DNA of 64,000 nt. Source: Burkholderiales bacterium RIFCSPLOWO2_02_FULL_57_36 (GTDB lineage: Bacteria; Pseudomonadota; Gammaproteobacteria; Burkholderiales; Burkholderiaceae_D). A program made the position numbers and the translations under genes. The DNA lies in contig MESE01000001.1 in assembly GCA_001770855.1 (NCBI GenBank), forward strand, positions 248,001-312,000, read 5' to 3'. The notes under the pieces were generated by a model. It saw only the letters and a list, made by a program, of their open reading frames with translations, did not search any database and had not been told where the DNA came from. Shown piece by piece: positions 16,607 to 26,549 of this stretch (positions are counted from its first letter, which is position 1; the number at the start of each line of letters is the position of its first letter).

Positions 16607-17727
16607 CAGAAGCCCACCCCTTTGAATACGATCGCAAATATCGCATCAGCCACAATCACGATGGTAATCGCCGTGACCACCGATGTCGTCGTGCCGCGTC
16701 CCAGGCTTTCGGTATTGGGCTCGATCCGCAAGCCAAAATGACAGGCCACCAGCGCGATCAGACTTCCGAAGACCACGCCTTTGCCCAGTCCTATCCAGTA
16801 ATTGGCGATCGGCACCGCGTCCGGCAATTCCCGAATGAAATACGTCGGTGACAAGCCGAGCTCGAAATAAGCTGCCGCCATGCCACCCATCAAGGCCATT
16901 GCATCGGTCCATACCACCAGCAATGGCATCGATATCGCCAGCGCCAATACTTTGGGCATGATCAGTCGGAAGCCGTGCGGCAATCCCATGACCAGCATCG
17001 CATCCAGTTCTTCGTTGACGCGCATGACACCCAATTGGGCGGTGATCGATGAACCTGAGCGGCCTGCAACCAGAATTGCCGCCAATAGCGGTCCCAATTC
17101 GCGAATGATGCTCATCCCCAGGATATTGACCAGGTAAATGTCGGCACCGAAGGTATGCAATTGCTGTGCCGAAAGGTATGACAGTACCACCCCGATTAAA
17201 AATCCCACCAGAGCGGTAATGCCGAGCGCCTGATAACCTGTATGGAAAATGTTGGCTGATACTTCCTTCCATGGCCCGCGCTGCGGTTGCAATGCCAATT
17301 GGCCAAGGTCGGTGACGAATTGCCCGATCAACGCAATAAAGCCGAACAAATGATCAACGCCGGTTTGCAATACGGAGCCCAGTCGGGCGAACGACAATCC
17401 GTTGCGTGGCGGCTGCGGCAACGCAAGCGGCCCTGCCTGTTCAAGCCGGCTGAAGAATTCCGCATGCTGCTCCGCCAGCACAAGTTGCCTGGGTTTCTTT
17501 TTGCCCCAGGCATTCCATAACAATTGCGCGCCGATGTGATCGAGTGCGGTAACATCCGACAAATCCCAAGCCAGCGCCGCTTGATCCGGGAGCCCCGCCA
17601 GCAAATCTTTGATTTTCCCCAATGTTCCCGGGTGAGCCAATACCTGGATTTGCCAGGCGCCGCCGGCAGTTACGGTTGGAGGGTCGTTTTGATCAAGGCT
17701 TAGTTTGGGAATGTCTGGGTTGGGCAT
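16606..17727 (-). CDS. MlaE-family permease with fused N-terminal STAS domain
   Basis: A 373-residue protein. Residues 1 to about 100 form a STAS-like domain (AALAWDLSDVTALDHIGAQLL), the same fold as the separate MlaB subunit of E. coli. The remainder is an MlaE permease with five or six hydrophobic segments, including YLSAQQLHTFGADIYLVNIL, RELGPLLAAILVAGRSGSSI and AQLGVMRVNEELDAM. It is first in the operon permease-ATPase-MCE-lipoprotein. The complex is expected to move phospholipid at the inner membrane. Its promoter should lie in the 103-bp region shared with the divergent birA gene. Confidence 0.93.
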   Translation of the reverse strand: MPNPDIPKLSLDQNDPPTVTAGGAWQIQVLAHPGTLGKIKDLLAGLPDQAALAWDLSDVTALDHIGAQLLWNAWGKKKPRQLVLAEQHAEFFSRLEQAGPLALPQPPRNGLSFARLGSVLQTGVDHLFGFIALIGQFVTDLGQLALQPQRGPWKEVSANIFHTGYQALGITALVGFLIGVVLSYLSAQQLHTFGADIYLVNILGMSIIRELGPLLAAILVAGRSGSSITAQLGVMRVNEELDAMLVMGLPHGFRLIMPKVLALAISMPLLVVWTDAMALMGGMAAAYFELGLSPTYFIRELPDAVPIANYWIGLGKGVVFGSLIALVACHFGLRIEPNTESLGRGTTTSVVTAITIVIVADAIFAIVFKGVGF

Positions 17728-17830
17728 GAGGGCAGTTTAAGGGAGAATTCTCTAAGCGTCACGCAACAACATGTCATTTGGCAAAGTGCATTAAGCATAA
17801 CGGTTTCATGCCGACAAGCATCCCGTTACA

Positions 17831-18634
17831 ATGCGCACCATGACTCTTCCTCTTTCAGCACAGCGTATCGCCGGCTTGCGCCGGACCGGCGCGCAACAAT
17901 TGACAATCGAAGTGGTCGCCGAAACCGGATCGACCAATGCCGATTTGCTGGCCCGCCTGGACAGCCTGGCGTCGCCCGTTCTGCTGGCTGCTGAAATGCA
18001 GACCGCCGGACGCGGGCGGGCCGGCAGAAGCTGGCATACTACACCCGGCGCGGCTCTGACGTTTTCATTGGCATGGAAGTTCGACCGTCCATTGCAGGCG
18101 CTGGCCGGATTGCCGCTCGCCGTCGGCGTGGCGATTGCCGAAACGCTGGCCAGGTTCGACATCGATGTGCGATTGAAATGGCCGAACGACGTGCTCAGGG
18201 ACGGCAACAAGCTGGCCGGCATTTTGATCGAAACCGCGTCCGCAAAAAAAGCGCACGACGGCGGCGTGTGGGCGGTGATCGGCATCGGCATCAATATTGC
18301 GATTCCGGACAGTCTCGCCGCGACGATCGGACGTCCGGTTGCCGATCTTTCGGGGGTTGGCATGGATCGCGATTTGCTGCTGGCGGCTTTGCTGGACGAC
18401 TTGTCGGAGGCGCTGGCACAGTTCGGCCGTGCGGGATTCAGTGCCTTTGCCGATCGATGGAACCGCTTGCATGCGCATGCGGGACAGCAGGTAGCGATCT
18501 TCGATCACGGCAGGATATCGCATGAAGGCAAGGCGATCGGCGTCGATGGCGTCGGCCGCCTTTTATTGGAAACCGCCGCCGGCGAGGTGGCAATCACCGC
18601 CGGCGATGTTTCGCTCAAAACAGTGGAAGGATGA
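17831..18634 (+). CDS. birA: Biotin--[acetyl-CoA-carboxylase] ligase
   Basis: A 267-residue enzyme that activates biotin with ATP and attaches it to the biotin carboxyl carrier protein. Motifs are ETGSTNADL, AEMQTAGRGRAGRSWHT (biotinyl-AMP loop), LKWPNDVL, KLAGILIE and VIGIGINI. The N-terminal DNA-binding domain of E. coli BirA is absent, so it is a plain ligase without repressor function. Two starts, at 17831 and 17840, are possible and neither has a clear ribosome site. It is followed closely by coaX, as in many beta-proteobacteria. Confidence 0.94.
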   Translation: MRTMTLPLSAQRIAGLRRTGAQQLTIEVVAETGSTNADLLARLDSLASPVLLAAEMQTAGRGRAGRSWHTTPGAALTFSLAWKFDRPLQALAGLPLAVGVAIAETLARFDIDVRLKWPNDVLRDGNKLAGILIETASAKKAHDGGVWAVIGIGINIAIPDSLAATIGRPVADLSGVGMDRDLLLAALLDDLSEALAQFGRAGFSAFADRWNRLHAHAGQQVAIFDHGRISHEGKAIGVDGVGRLLLETAAGEVAITAGDVSLKTVEG

Positions 18635-18638
18635 TGCG

Positions 18639-19412
18639 ATGCTGCTTCTGATTGATGCCGGCAACACGCGCATCAAATGGGCGCTGGCCGAGAGTGAGTC
18701 GTGCACGTCGGCCGCATCGGGCGCTTGGATCGACTCCGGTGCCGTGGGACATGCCGAGATCGAGCAATTGACCGACGCCTGGCATGGGCGCAAACCCGAC
18801 CGGATATTGCTGTCGAACGTGGCCGGTCAGGTTGTCCGGGAAAATCTGGAGCGGATACTGGCGCAGACGTCAAGCGCGGCATCGATCGAATTATTCCGGT
18901 CCTTGCCCGAGGCAGGCGGCGTGCGTAACGGTTATCGCGATCCCGGACAGCTGGGTTGCGACCGTTTCGCCGCCGTGATCGGAGCGCATGCGCTGTATCC
19001 CGAGCAACACTTGATTGTCGCGACCTGCGGTACTGCCACTACCATCGACGCAGTTTCCGCGGAAGGTGATTTTATCGGCGGCATGATATTGCCCGGACTC
19101 GGGTTGATGGCAGCGTCGCTGGCCAGAAACACTGCGCAACTGCCGCAGGTTGCGCATCGCAGCGACGCCGTCTCGCTGTTCGCCGACACTACCGATGATG
19201 CGATTATCAGCGGCTGCATTTCCGCGCAGGCCGGGGCGATCGAACGCGCCGCGGCGGCATTGGTGCTGCGCTACGGATCGGCGCAATGTATTATCTCGGG
19301 CGGCGCCGCACCGATGGTGGCGCCGCATGTTTCGATACCTTGTAATCAAGTGGACAATCTCGTTCTGATCGGCTTGCAAACCGTTGCCATGAATCAAAAA
19401 ACATCATGTTGA
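18639..19412 (+). CDS. coaX: Type III pantothenate kinase
   Basis: A 257-residue kinase for the first step of coenzyme A synthesis. Visible motifs are LLIDAGNTRIKWAL (phosphate loop), the pantothenate-site region GYRDPGQLGCDRFAAVIGA, CGTATTIDAV and GGMILPGLGLM. The reading frame is open from 18522, but a ribosome site (GGAAGG) lies eight bases before the ATG at 18639, which is where the family begins. It starts four bases after the birA stop and its own stop overlaps the next start by seven bases, so the three genes form an operon. Confidence 0.95.
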   Translation: MLLLIDAGNTRIKWALAESESCTSAASGAWIDSGAVGHAEIEQLTDAWHGRKPDRILLSNVAGQVVRENLERILAQTSSAASIELFRSLPEAGGVRNGYRDPGQLGCDRFAAVIGAHALYPEQHLIVATCGTATTIDAVSAEGDFIGGMILPGLGLMAASLARNTAQLPQVAHRSDAVSLFADTTDDAIISGCISAQAGAIERAAAALVLRYGSAQCIISGGAAPMVAPHVSIPCNQVDNLVLIGLQTVAMNQKTSC

Positions 19413-20089
19413 AATTCTTCTTTTTGCTTCTGTTGGCTGCGAATGGAGTGCTGTTTGCATACCATCAAGGACATCTGGAAAAGTTGTTTCCAAGCGGCCG
19501 TGAGCCGGCGCGCATTGGTAAACAGATCAATGCGGACAAATTCAAACTGGTGCCTGCGCCGGCGATGAATGTGTCGGCGGTCGCAGCAGAGCCTGAGCAG
19601 GCTGGTGCCATTGTCGGGCAAAAGCAGGGCCTGCTCGCCTGTACCGAGATCGGCAACTTCACTGCCGCGGATGCCAAGCGATTCGAGGCGCGGCTGGCGG
19701 AAGGGTCGGTATCCGGAAAACTGTCGCGCCGCGCGGTGCAGGAAACCAGCAGCCATATGATTATGATCCCGCCGCAAGAGGGTAAGGAGGGGGCGGATAA
19801 AAAGGCCGGTGAATTGCGCAAATTGGGCATTACCGATTTTTACGTGATTCAGGACAATAACGATCAGCGTTGGGGGATTTCACTGGGAATTTTCAAAACC
19901 GAAGAAGCTGCTCGCGTACGACTGGTCACATTGAATCAGCAAGGCGTCCGAAGCGCGCGCCTGATTGAATATACTTTCCCGTTGACCCGGGTCGCCTTCC
20001 AGTTGCGCGATCTGGACGATGAGGCGCAGGGCGTTATCACCAAAATCAAATCCGAATTCCCCCGTCAGGAAATACGTGCTTGCGAATAA
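19406..20089 (+). CDS. SPOR-domain-like membrane-anchored protein
   Basis: A 227-residue protein with an N-terminal membrane anchor (residues 2-20) and a C-terminal SPOR-like repeat domain, visible in KKAGELRKLGITDFYVIQ, RWGISLGIFKTEEAARVRL and NQQGVRSARLIEY. SPOR domains bind denuded glycan strands of septal peptidoglycan, so a periplasmic envelope role is likely. The match is by pattern; the domain is divergent. It overlaps the end of coaX by seven bases. The tandem 10-bp repeat begins directly after its stop codon. Confidence 0.8.
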   Translation: MLKFFFLLLLAANGVLFAYHQGHLEKLFPSGREPARIGKQINADKFKLVPAPAMNVSAVAAEPEQAGAIVGQKQGLLACTEIGNFTAADAKRFEARLAEGSVSGKLSRRAVQETSSHMIMIPPQEGKEGADKKAGELRKLGITDFYVIQDNNDQRWGISLGIFKTEEAARVRLVTLNQQGVRSARLIEYTFPLTRVAFQLRDLDDEAQGVITKIKSEFPRQEIRACE

Positions 20090-20090
20090 T

Positions 20091-20126
20091 CGATTGACAG
20101 CGATTGACAGCGATTGACAGCGATTG
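20091..20126. repeat. Tandem 10-bp repeat, CGATTGACAG x3 plus a 6-bp partial copy
   Basis: Three exact copies of CGATTGACAG lie at 20091-20120, followed by CGATTG at 20121-20126, just after the SPOR gene stop. Each copy contains a TTGACA hexamer, identical to the sigma-70 -35 consensus, but no -10 element is well placed behind any of them. Confidence 0.95.
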
Positions 20127-20339
20127 CCCGAATGCGGTGCTAGGCTATTTTGTGTCGAATTGAATCAATTTCCGATCGGAGGCAGGTCGGACAAAGGCAG
20201 CGCTTGGGAGCGGACGCGTCGGCGGACGGGGTCAACGCACGGGCGGGCAACGCAGGCAAGCTTGCGCACCAGCATGGTTCGATTGCATCGCCGTCGACCA
20301 TGCCGCAGGAGAATATGGTGCCGCAGCGTGAACAGGCGC
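20127..20339. other. Intergenic stretch without a recognisable gene
   Basis: Short open frames exist on both strands here, but they overlap each other, lack ribosome sites and have Arg-rich compositions typical of non-coding frames. No RNA fold or known motif was recognised. Confidence 0.6.
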
Positions 20340-20552
20340 TCATTGGGAGTTGCGTTCCGTAACAGGTTCATCGGGCTTAGCCATCCGATGCATCGCGCGC
20401 CGAATCAATAGCATTTGTCCATCGAAATTCCGGCAAGCCGTGCAATACAATAAATGTGTCTGCAAACGAATCCGCTCACCATAGGACAATCGACGATCGA
20501 GTTTTTCCGATGCCAGTCGATGTATTTCCTTGCAGGTAGGTATAAACCCCAT
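20340..20552 (-). CDS. Small zinc-finger (zf-HC2-like) protein, probable anti-sigma factor
   Basis: A 70-residue soluble protein. It contains HLLYCTAC, the HxxxCxxC motif of zinc-binding anti-sigma domains, preceded by a helix with LASEKLDRRLSYGERIRLQ. No membrane segment is present, so it would be a cytoplasmic regulator. It lies 63 bp downstream of an ECF sigma factor gene on the same strand, and a good AAAGGAG site lies eight bases before its ATG. Anti-sigma function is inferred from motif and pairing. Confidence 0.82.
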   Translation of the reverse strand: MGFIPTCKEIHRLASEKLDRRLSYGERIRLQTHLLYCTACRNFDGQMLLIRRAMHRMAKPDEPVTERNSQ

Positions 20553-20615
20553 TGAATCGACTCCTTTATTTCACAGACAGGCATTGTTTTGCCGTGCATT
20601 CCCGGTGTGCAAATT

Positions 20616-22204
<1,589 letters not shown>

Positions 22205-22210
22205 TTTCCA

Positions 22211-22936
22211 ATGCCGAAACTGACCTGGCTGTTCGATCTCGACAATACGCTGCATAACGCTTCGCACGCGATTTTCCCTGCGATCAACGTCAACATGAAC
22301 GCTTTCATCGCGGCTGTGCTGGAAAAATCCGGCGCGCTGTCCGATGCGGCGGCCGTGAATGCGGCTCGGGTCGCGTATTTGCAGCGTTATGGCGCGACCT
22401 TGCTCGGGATGGTCAAGCATCATCAGGTCAGGCAAGAAGATTTTCTGCATGCGGCGCATCTGTTCGACGATCTGATACCGATGATCCGCGCCGAGCGCGG
22501 CCTCGCGCGCTTACTGAAGCGCCTGCCGGGACGCAAGATACTGCTGACCAATGCGCCGCGCCGGTATTCGCATGATGTTGTTCGCCATCTTGGCTTGCAC
22601 CGGCATTTTGCAAAGCACGTTCCGATCGAATCGATGCGGGTGCATGGACAGTTGCGGCCCAAACCGTCCAGGCTGATGCTGCGGAAATTGCTCGCGAAAG
22701 AACGCATTTCCGCCCACCGCTGCATCCTGGTCGAGGACACGGTCGGCCACTTGAAAGCCGCCAAATCGCTAGGGTTGCGCACTGCCTGGATCACGCAATA
22801 TCTGAGGTCAAATCCCGATTTACAACAGCATGGAGGGCTGTTGGTGCAGCCAAAGTTGTCAAAGCGCCCCGTTTACGTCGATGTCAAAGTAAAATCCGTA
22901 CGGCAACTAACCGATTATCTGCATCGGTTGCGTTGA
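22211..22936 (+). CDS. HAD-family pyrimidine 5'-nucleotidase
   Basis: A 241-residue HAD-superfamily hydrolase. The DxD motif is FDLDNTLHN, motif II is ILLTNAP, the lysine of motif III is near RPKPSRLML and the acidic motif IV is LVEDTVGHLKAAKSLG. The NT.HNA start and the cap region are those of the SDT1-like pyrimidine 5'-nucleotidases, which clear UMP/CMP. Substrate choice is inferred from the subfamily. It is directly behind argB and ahead of slmA. Confidence 0.88.
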   Translation: MPKLTWLFDLDNTLHNASHAIFPAINVNMNAFIAAVLEKSGALSDAAAVNAARVAYLQRYGATLLGMVKHHQVRQEDFLHAAHLFDDLIPMIRAERGLARLLKRLPGRKILLTNAPRRYSHDVVRHLGLHRHFAKHVPIESMRVHGQLRPKPSRLMLRKLLAKERISAHRCILVEDTVGHLKAAKSLGLRTAWITQYLRSNPDLQQHGGLLVQPKLSKRPVYVDVKVKSVRQLTDYLHRLR

Positions 22937-22967
22937 TTCAGGGACGTCTAAACCAACTTATAAAACC

Positions 22968-23543
22968 ATGGCAACCACCAAACCGGGCGAACGAAAGCTG
23001 CAAATCCTTCAAACGCTGGCAACCATGCTGGAGCAACCGAAGGGGGAAAAAATCACCACGGCTGCATTGGCCGCCAGGCTGGATGTCTCCGAGGCGGCGC
23101 TGTACCGGCACTTCGCCAGCAAGGCGCAAATGTTCGAAGGCCTGATCGAGTTCATTGAATCGACCGTCTTCGGTTTGATCAACCAGATCACCGAAAAGCA
23201 GGAAAACGGGTTGGCCCAGGCGCAGGCCATCAGCGGCATGCTGCTCAATTTTGCCGAGCGCAATCCCGGCATGACGCGCGTGATCATCGGCGATGCCCTG
23301 GTCAACGAAGACGAACGCTTGCAGGCGAGGATGAATCAGTTCATCGAGCGCATTGAGCTGGCATTGAAGCAGGCGCTGCGCGTGGCGGCGACGCAGGGGC
23401 AGGCCAACGAGGCCGAGGTCGCCACACGTGCAAACATGATTGCCAATCTGGTGGTGGGGCGCTGGCATCGGTTTGCGAAAAGCGGCTTCAAGCAAAATCC
23501 GTCGGAGGGCGCGCAGGCGCAGATCGGTTTCATGCTGGTTTGA
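22968..23543 (+). CDS. slmA: Nucleoid occlusion factor SlmA (TetR family)
   Basis: A 191-residue TetR-fold DNA-binding protein. The helix-turn-helix is at about residues 28-52 (ITTAALAARLDVSEAALYRHFASKAQMFEGLIEFIE). The C-terminal part (SGMLLNFAERNPGMTRVIIGDALVNEDERLQ) is specific to SlmA. In known bacteria SlmA binds chromosomal sites and blocks FtsZ rings over unsegregated DNA. It follows the nucleotidase by 31 bp, the same order as in many beta-proteobacteria. Confidence 0.92.
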   Translation: MATTKPGERKLQILQTLATMLEQPKGEKITTAALAARLDVSEAALYRHFASKAQMFEGLIEFIESTVFGLINQITEKQENGLAQAQAISGMLLNFAERNPGMTRVIIGDALVNEDERLQARMNQFIERIELALKQALRVAATQGQANEAEVATRANMIANLVVGRWHRFAKSGFKQNPSEGAQAQIGFMLV

Positions 23544-23697
23544 TTTGACGGCACGTCGGGTTTTGGCCGATGCTGTGCGTGGCATCCAATCCGCCATACT
23601 CCTGACTGCCATTTCGAGCAAAGCGAGAAATCTCAACCCTTGCGCGGCATTTGCCGGCCCCTTTGCGCCATGCGGCAGGACCGGTAATCAATCCGAC

Positions 23698-24576
23698 ATG
23701 ACATCCCATAAAAATTTTCCGGCTTTTGCCTTCGTTGCGCTGCTATGCGGCGGCATCGCCATTGGCTTTGCCGGAATCCTGATGCGCCTCTCCGACGTCA
23801 GCCCGGTCGCATCCGCATTCTGGCGCATGGCATTGGCGGCGCCGGTATTGTGGGCATGGGCATGGATGGTGCGAAAGCAGGATCTGGCGGCAGGCAAGCG
23901 CATCGACTTTTCCAGGGCGCTATGGCTGGCCGGGATTTATTTTGCGGGGGACATGGGTATCTGGCACCTGTCGCTGCATTACACAACCGTATCCAATGCT
24001 ACTTTGTTGTCCAACTTTGCGCCGATCTTCATTGCGCTTTGGCTGTGGGCCGTGCATCACGTTCGATTCACGAATGTCTTCATTGTCGGCATGATGGTGG
24101 CGTTGGGCGGTGCGGTCATGCTGATCGGGCCGAATGCGATGCTCGGCGGCGACCGGCTTCTTGGCGATGGGCTGGGTCTGATTACCGCGGTGTTTTATGC
24201 CGCCTATCAGTTGGTGATCAAGGGTGCCCGCAACCAGTATTCCACCGCGCGCCTGATGGCATGGAGTACGACCATCACGGCGCTGGCATTGCTGCCGTTT
24301 GCCCTGGCATCGTCAGGGCTATTCTGGCCTGCGCAAGCGGCGGGGTGGCTTCCGTTGCTGGGCCTGGCGCTGGTCGCGCAAGTCGGCGGGCAAACCGTGA
24401 TTGCGTATGCGTTTGCGCATTTGCCTGCATCTCTGTCGTCGGTCAGTCTGCTGATTCAGCCGCTGACCGCGACGATTGCAGCATGGATATTATTTTCCGA
24501 GGCGATCGGGCCGATTCAGATGGCGGGCGGTGCGCTGCTCGTGTACGGCATCTATTTGTCGAAGCGCGGCAGTTGA
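23698..24576 (+). CDS. DMT-superfamily (EamA) transporter
   Basis: A 292-residue membrane protein with about ten hydrophobic segments and two EamA repeats. Examples are ALLCGGIAIGFAGILMRLSDV, ASAFWRMALAAPVLW, LSLHYTTVSNATLLSNFAPIFIAL and SSVSLLIQPLTATIAAWILF. Substrates of this family (amino acids, nucleobases, other metabolites) cannot be deduced. The frame is open from 23440 but overlaps slmA; the ATG at 23698 begins right before the first helix. It converges with a second EamA transporter 44 bp away. Confidence 0.9.
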   Translation: MTSHKNFPAFAFVALLCGGIAIGFAGILMRLSDVSPVASAFWRMALAAPVLWAWAWMVRKQDLAAGKRIDFSRALWLAGIYFAGDMGIWHLSLHYTTVSNATLLSNFAPIFIALWLWAVHHVRFTNVFIVGMMVALGGAVMLIGPNAMLGGDRLLGDGLGLITAVFYAAYQLVIKGARNQYSTARLMAWSTTITALALLPFALASSGLFWPAQAAGWLPLLGLALVAQVGGQTVIAYAFAHLPASLSSVSLLIQPLTATIAAWILFSEAIGPIQMAGGALLVYGIYLSKRGS

Positions 24577-24620
24577 CGCGTTGAGTGTGAAGGCTGTCAT
24601 CCGGCAGGTACCGCTCAAAG

Positions 24621-25532
24621 TTATATCTTGGCCGGCGTTTCATCCAAGGGTTCCGCCCGGGATGACGACAATACCAATCCCATCGCTGCCAGCACGACCG
24701 CGCCGCCCGCCAGCGTAGATGTCTTGACCGTTTCATTCAGGAAGATGAAGCCCCATAGCATGCTGAACAGCGGGATCAGGAACGTGACCGACATTGCGCG
24801 GGTCGGGCCGATCTTCACGATCAGCGGAATGAATATTGCCTGCGCGAGTCCCGAAGACAGAACCGACAAGCCGGCAATGCAAATGAGCGCAAGCATTGAC
24901 GGCATCGCCGAAGGGATTGAAAACGGAACGAGCGGCACCATGATCAATGCGCCGAATACCAGCGAACCGGCCGCAATCGCGATCGGATGAAGGCCCGCGT
25001 GCTGGTCGCTGCGGCGCACGATTCTTTTCACGATAATGCTCGATATCGCATAGGACGCAGCCGCAACCAGGCATGCCGCTGCCGCAAGCAAGGTGGCGGG
25101 GGTCAGTGCAAATGAACCGGCGCCGACCAGGATAGCCACGCCGATGACGCCGATGATCAGTCCGGCCAGCTTGCTGATGGTCAGCCGATCGTCAAGCCAG
25201 ATGACGGAAAATACAGCGCCGAACAGCGGAGCGGTCGAATTCAGTATCGCCAGGTATGCCGCAGGCAAGTACAAGGCCGCAAATGAGAAACAGGTAAAGG
25301 GAACCGCTGCGGCAAACAAGCCGACCAGCGCATACGGCTTCAGGTTGCGCCGCCACTGCATCTCGACGCCGGTAGCCGCCGCAAAGCCGATCAGCACGAC
25401 GGCTGCCAGCGTGACGCGGAGGATCGACGTCATCAAGGGGCCGAATTCAGGAACCGCCACCCGCAGGAAAATGAATGCGCCACCCCAGATAGATGCAAGA
25501 AATACCAGTTTTGCGAGGTCGCTGAAGGACAT
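24621..25532 (-). CDS. DMT-superfamily (EamA) transporter
   Basis: A 303-residue protein with about ten hydrophobic segments and two EamA repeats, including LVFLASIWGGAFIFLRVAVPEFGP, YLPAAYLAILNSTAPLFGAVFSVIWL, LAGLIIGVIGVAILVGAG and FLIPLFSMLWGFIFLNE. It differs clearly from the convergent EamA protein at 23698-24576, so the pair is not a recent duplication. The substrate is unknown. The moeB-like gene lies upstream on the same strand, 170 bp away. Confidence 0.9.
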   Translation of the reverse strand: MSFSDLAKLVFLASIWGGAFIFLRVAVPEFGPLMTSILRVTLAAVVLIGFAAATGVEMQWRRNLKPYALVGLFAAAVPFTCFSFAALYLPAAYLAILNSTAPLFGAVFSVIWLDDRLTISKLAGLIIGVIGVAILVGAGSFALTPATLLAAAACLVAAASYAISSIIVKRIVRRSDQHAGLHPIAIAAGSLVFGALIMVPLVPFSIPSAMPSMLALICIAGLSVLSSGLAQAIFIPLIVKIGPTRAMSVTFLIPLFSMLWGFIFLNETVKTSTLAGGAVVLAAMGLVLSSSRAEPLDETPAKI

Positions 25533-25639
25533 GGAGAGGCGATGACGGGACAGGAAGCGAGTCGCGATTGTAGCATTGGCGATAGTCTGCCATGGTTGTA
25601 TTCAGTCCTGCGGCCGCGGCTGATTTTGCCGCTCATGCG

Positions 25640-25667
25640 CCGGATGTATTTTCCGGATCACATCCGG
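25640..25667 (-). terminator. Hairpin downstream of the MoeB/ThiF gene
   Basis: Arms CCGGATGT (25640-25647) and ACATCCGG (25660-25667) form an 8-bp stem with a 12-base loop, 36 bp past the stop of the MoeB/ThiF gene. No T-run follows on either strand, so termination is only a possibility. Confidence 0.35.
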
Positions 25668-25702
25668 GCAATGTGGCTTGCCGCCCATGAATTCCACATC
25701 GC

Positions 25703-26452
25703 TCAATGACTTCCGCATACCCCGCATTCTCGGTTGCGTGGAATCCCTATGCTGGTCCATTCCATGCTGCGCGCATCCAGCATAAGTAATCGTCCGGCCA
25801 GCGACTGGCCCACTGCCGCAACCAGTTTCAGCGCTTCCGCTGCCTGCATGGTGCCGATGATGCCGACCAGGGGCGCAAACACCCCCATGGTTGCGCATTG
25901 CACCTCTTCGAATTGCTGATCTGGCGGAAACAGGCAGGCGTAGCACGGCGCATCCGGATTACGTGAATCGAATACCGAAATCTGCCCGTCAAACCGGATT
26001 GCAGCGCCTGATACCAGCGGAACGCGGTTTGCGACACAGGCGCGATTGACGGCATGGCGCGTGGTGAAGTTGTCGCTGCAATCAAGCACGACGCTTGCCT
26101 GTCGCACCAGTTCATCGAGGCGCTCGCCTTCGGCACGTTCGCTTAGCGCGACGATAGTGATTTCGGGATTGATCTCGGTCAGCGCCGCTTTGCCGGAGTG
26201 CGCTTTCGACTGCCCGACACGCCCGGTGGTGTGCAGAATCTGGCGTTGCAGGTTGGTCAGATCGACGTTGTCGTTATCGACCAATGTGATCGTGCCGATA
26301 CCGGCCGACGCCAGATAGAACGCCACCGGAGAACCCAGCCCTCCGGCGCCGATCACCAGCGCGCGTGCCGCCAATAGTTTTTGCTGGCCTTCGATGCCGA
26401 TCTCGTCCAGGAGTATATGACGTGAGTAGCGGAGCAGTTGTTGATCGTTCAT
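25703..26452 (-). CDS. MoeB/ThiF-family adenylyltransferase
   Basis: A 249-residue E1-like enzyme that adenylates the C-terminus of a sulfur-carrier protein such as MoaD or ThiS. The nucleotide-binding loop is VIGAGGLGSPVAFYL, then DNDNVDLTNLQRQILH with the catalytic arginine, and zinc-binding cysteine pairs in CYACLFPP and CGVCGSH. No rhodanese domain is fused, unlike eukaryotic MOCS3. Whether it serves molybdopterin or thiamine cannot be decided here. A GTG at 26467 would add five residues; the ATG at 26452 begins MNDQQLLRYSRHILL, the family start. It is separated from ctpA by a terminator. Confidence 0.9.
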   Translation of the reverse strand: MNDQQLLRYSRHILLDEIGIEGQQKLLAARALVIGAGGLGSPVAFYLASAGIGTITLVDNDNVDLTNLQRQILHTTGRVGQSKAHSGKAALTEINPEITIVALSERAEGERLDELVRQASVVLDCSDNFTTRHAVNRACVANRVPLVSGAAIRFDGQISVFDSRNPDAPCYACLFPPDQQFEEVQCATMGVFAPLVGIIGTMQAAEALKLVAAVGQSLAGRLLMLDARSMEWTSIGIPRNRECGVCGSH

Positions 26453-26496
26453 TGGATGCCGGTGCACTGTTTGAAATTAATCGTCTTAAACCAGAA

Positions 26497-26523
26497 TAAA
26501 AAAAGGCCGCATTGCTGCGGCCT
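26497..26523 (-). terminator. Rho-independent terminator after ctpA
   Basis: On the minus strand the stem AGGCCGC / GCGGCCT (26504-26510 with 26517-26523) is followed by a run of eight U. It lies 27 bp past the ctpA stop and should end the gpmA-envC-ctpA transcript before the MoeB/ThiF gene. Confidence 0.9.
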
Positions 26524-26549
26524 AGTTTATCGCCTATCGTGAATCCCGG

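Noticed and set aside
20091..20126. CRISPR-like repeat
   Set aside because: The units are directly adjacent without spacers and only 10 bp long.
20124..20411. 95-codon plus-strand frame after the SPOR gene
   Set aside because: It runs into the zinc-finger gene on the other strand, is rich in Arg/Gly/Ser and lacks a ribosome site.
23698..25532. Recent duplication of a DMT transporter gene
   Set aside because: The two proteins share the fold but have low similarity by eye and lie on opposite strands, so they are separate family members.
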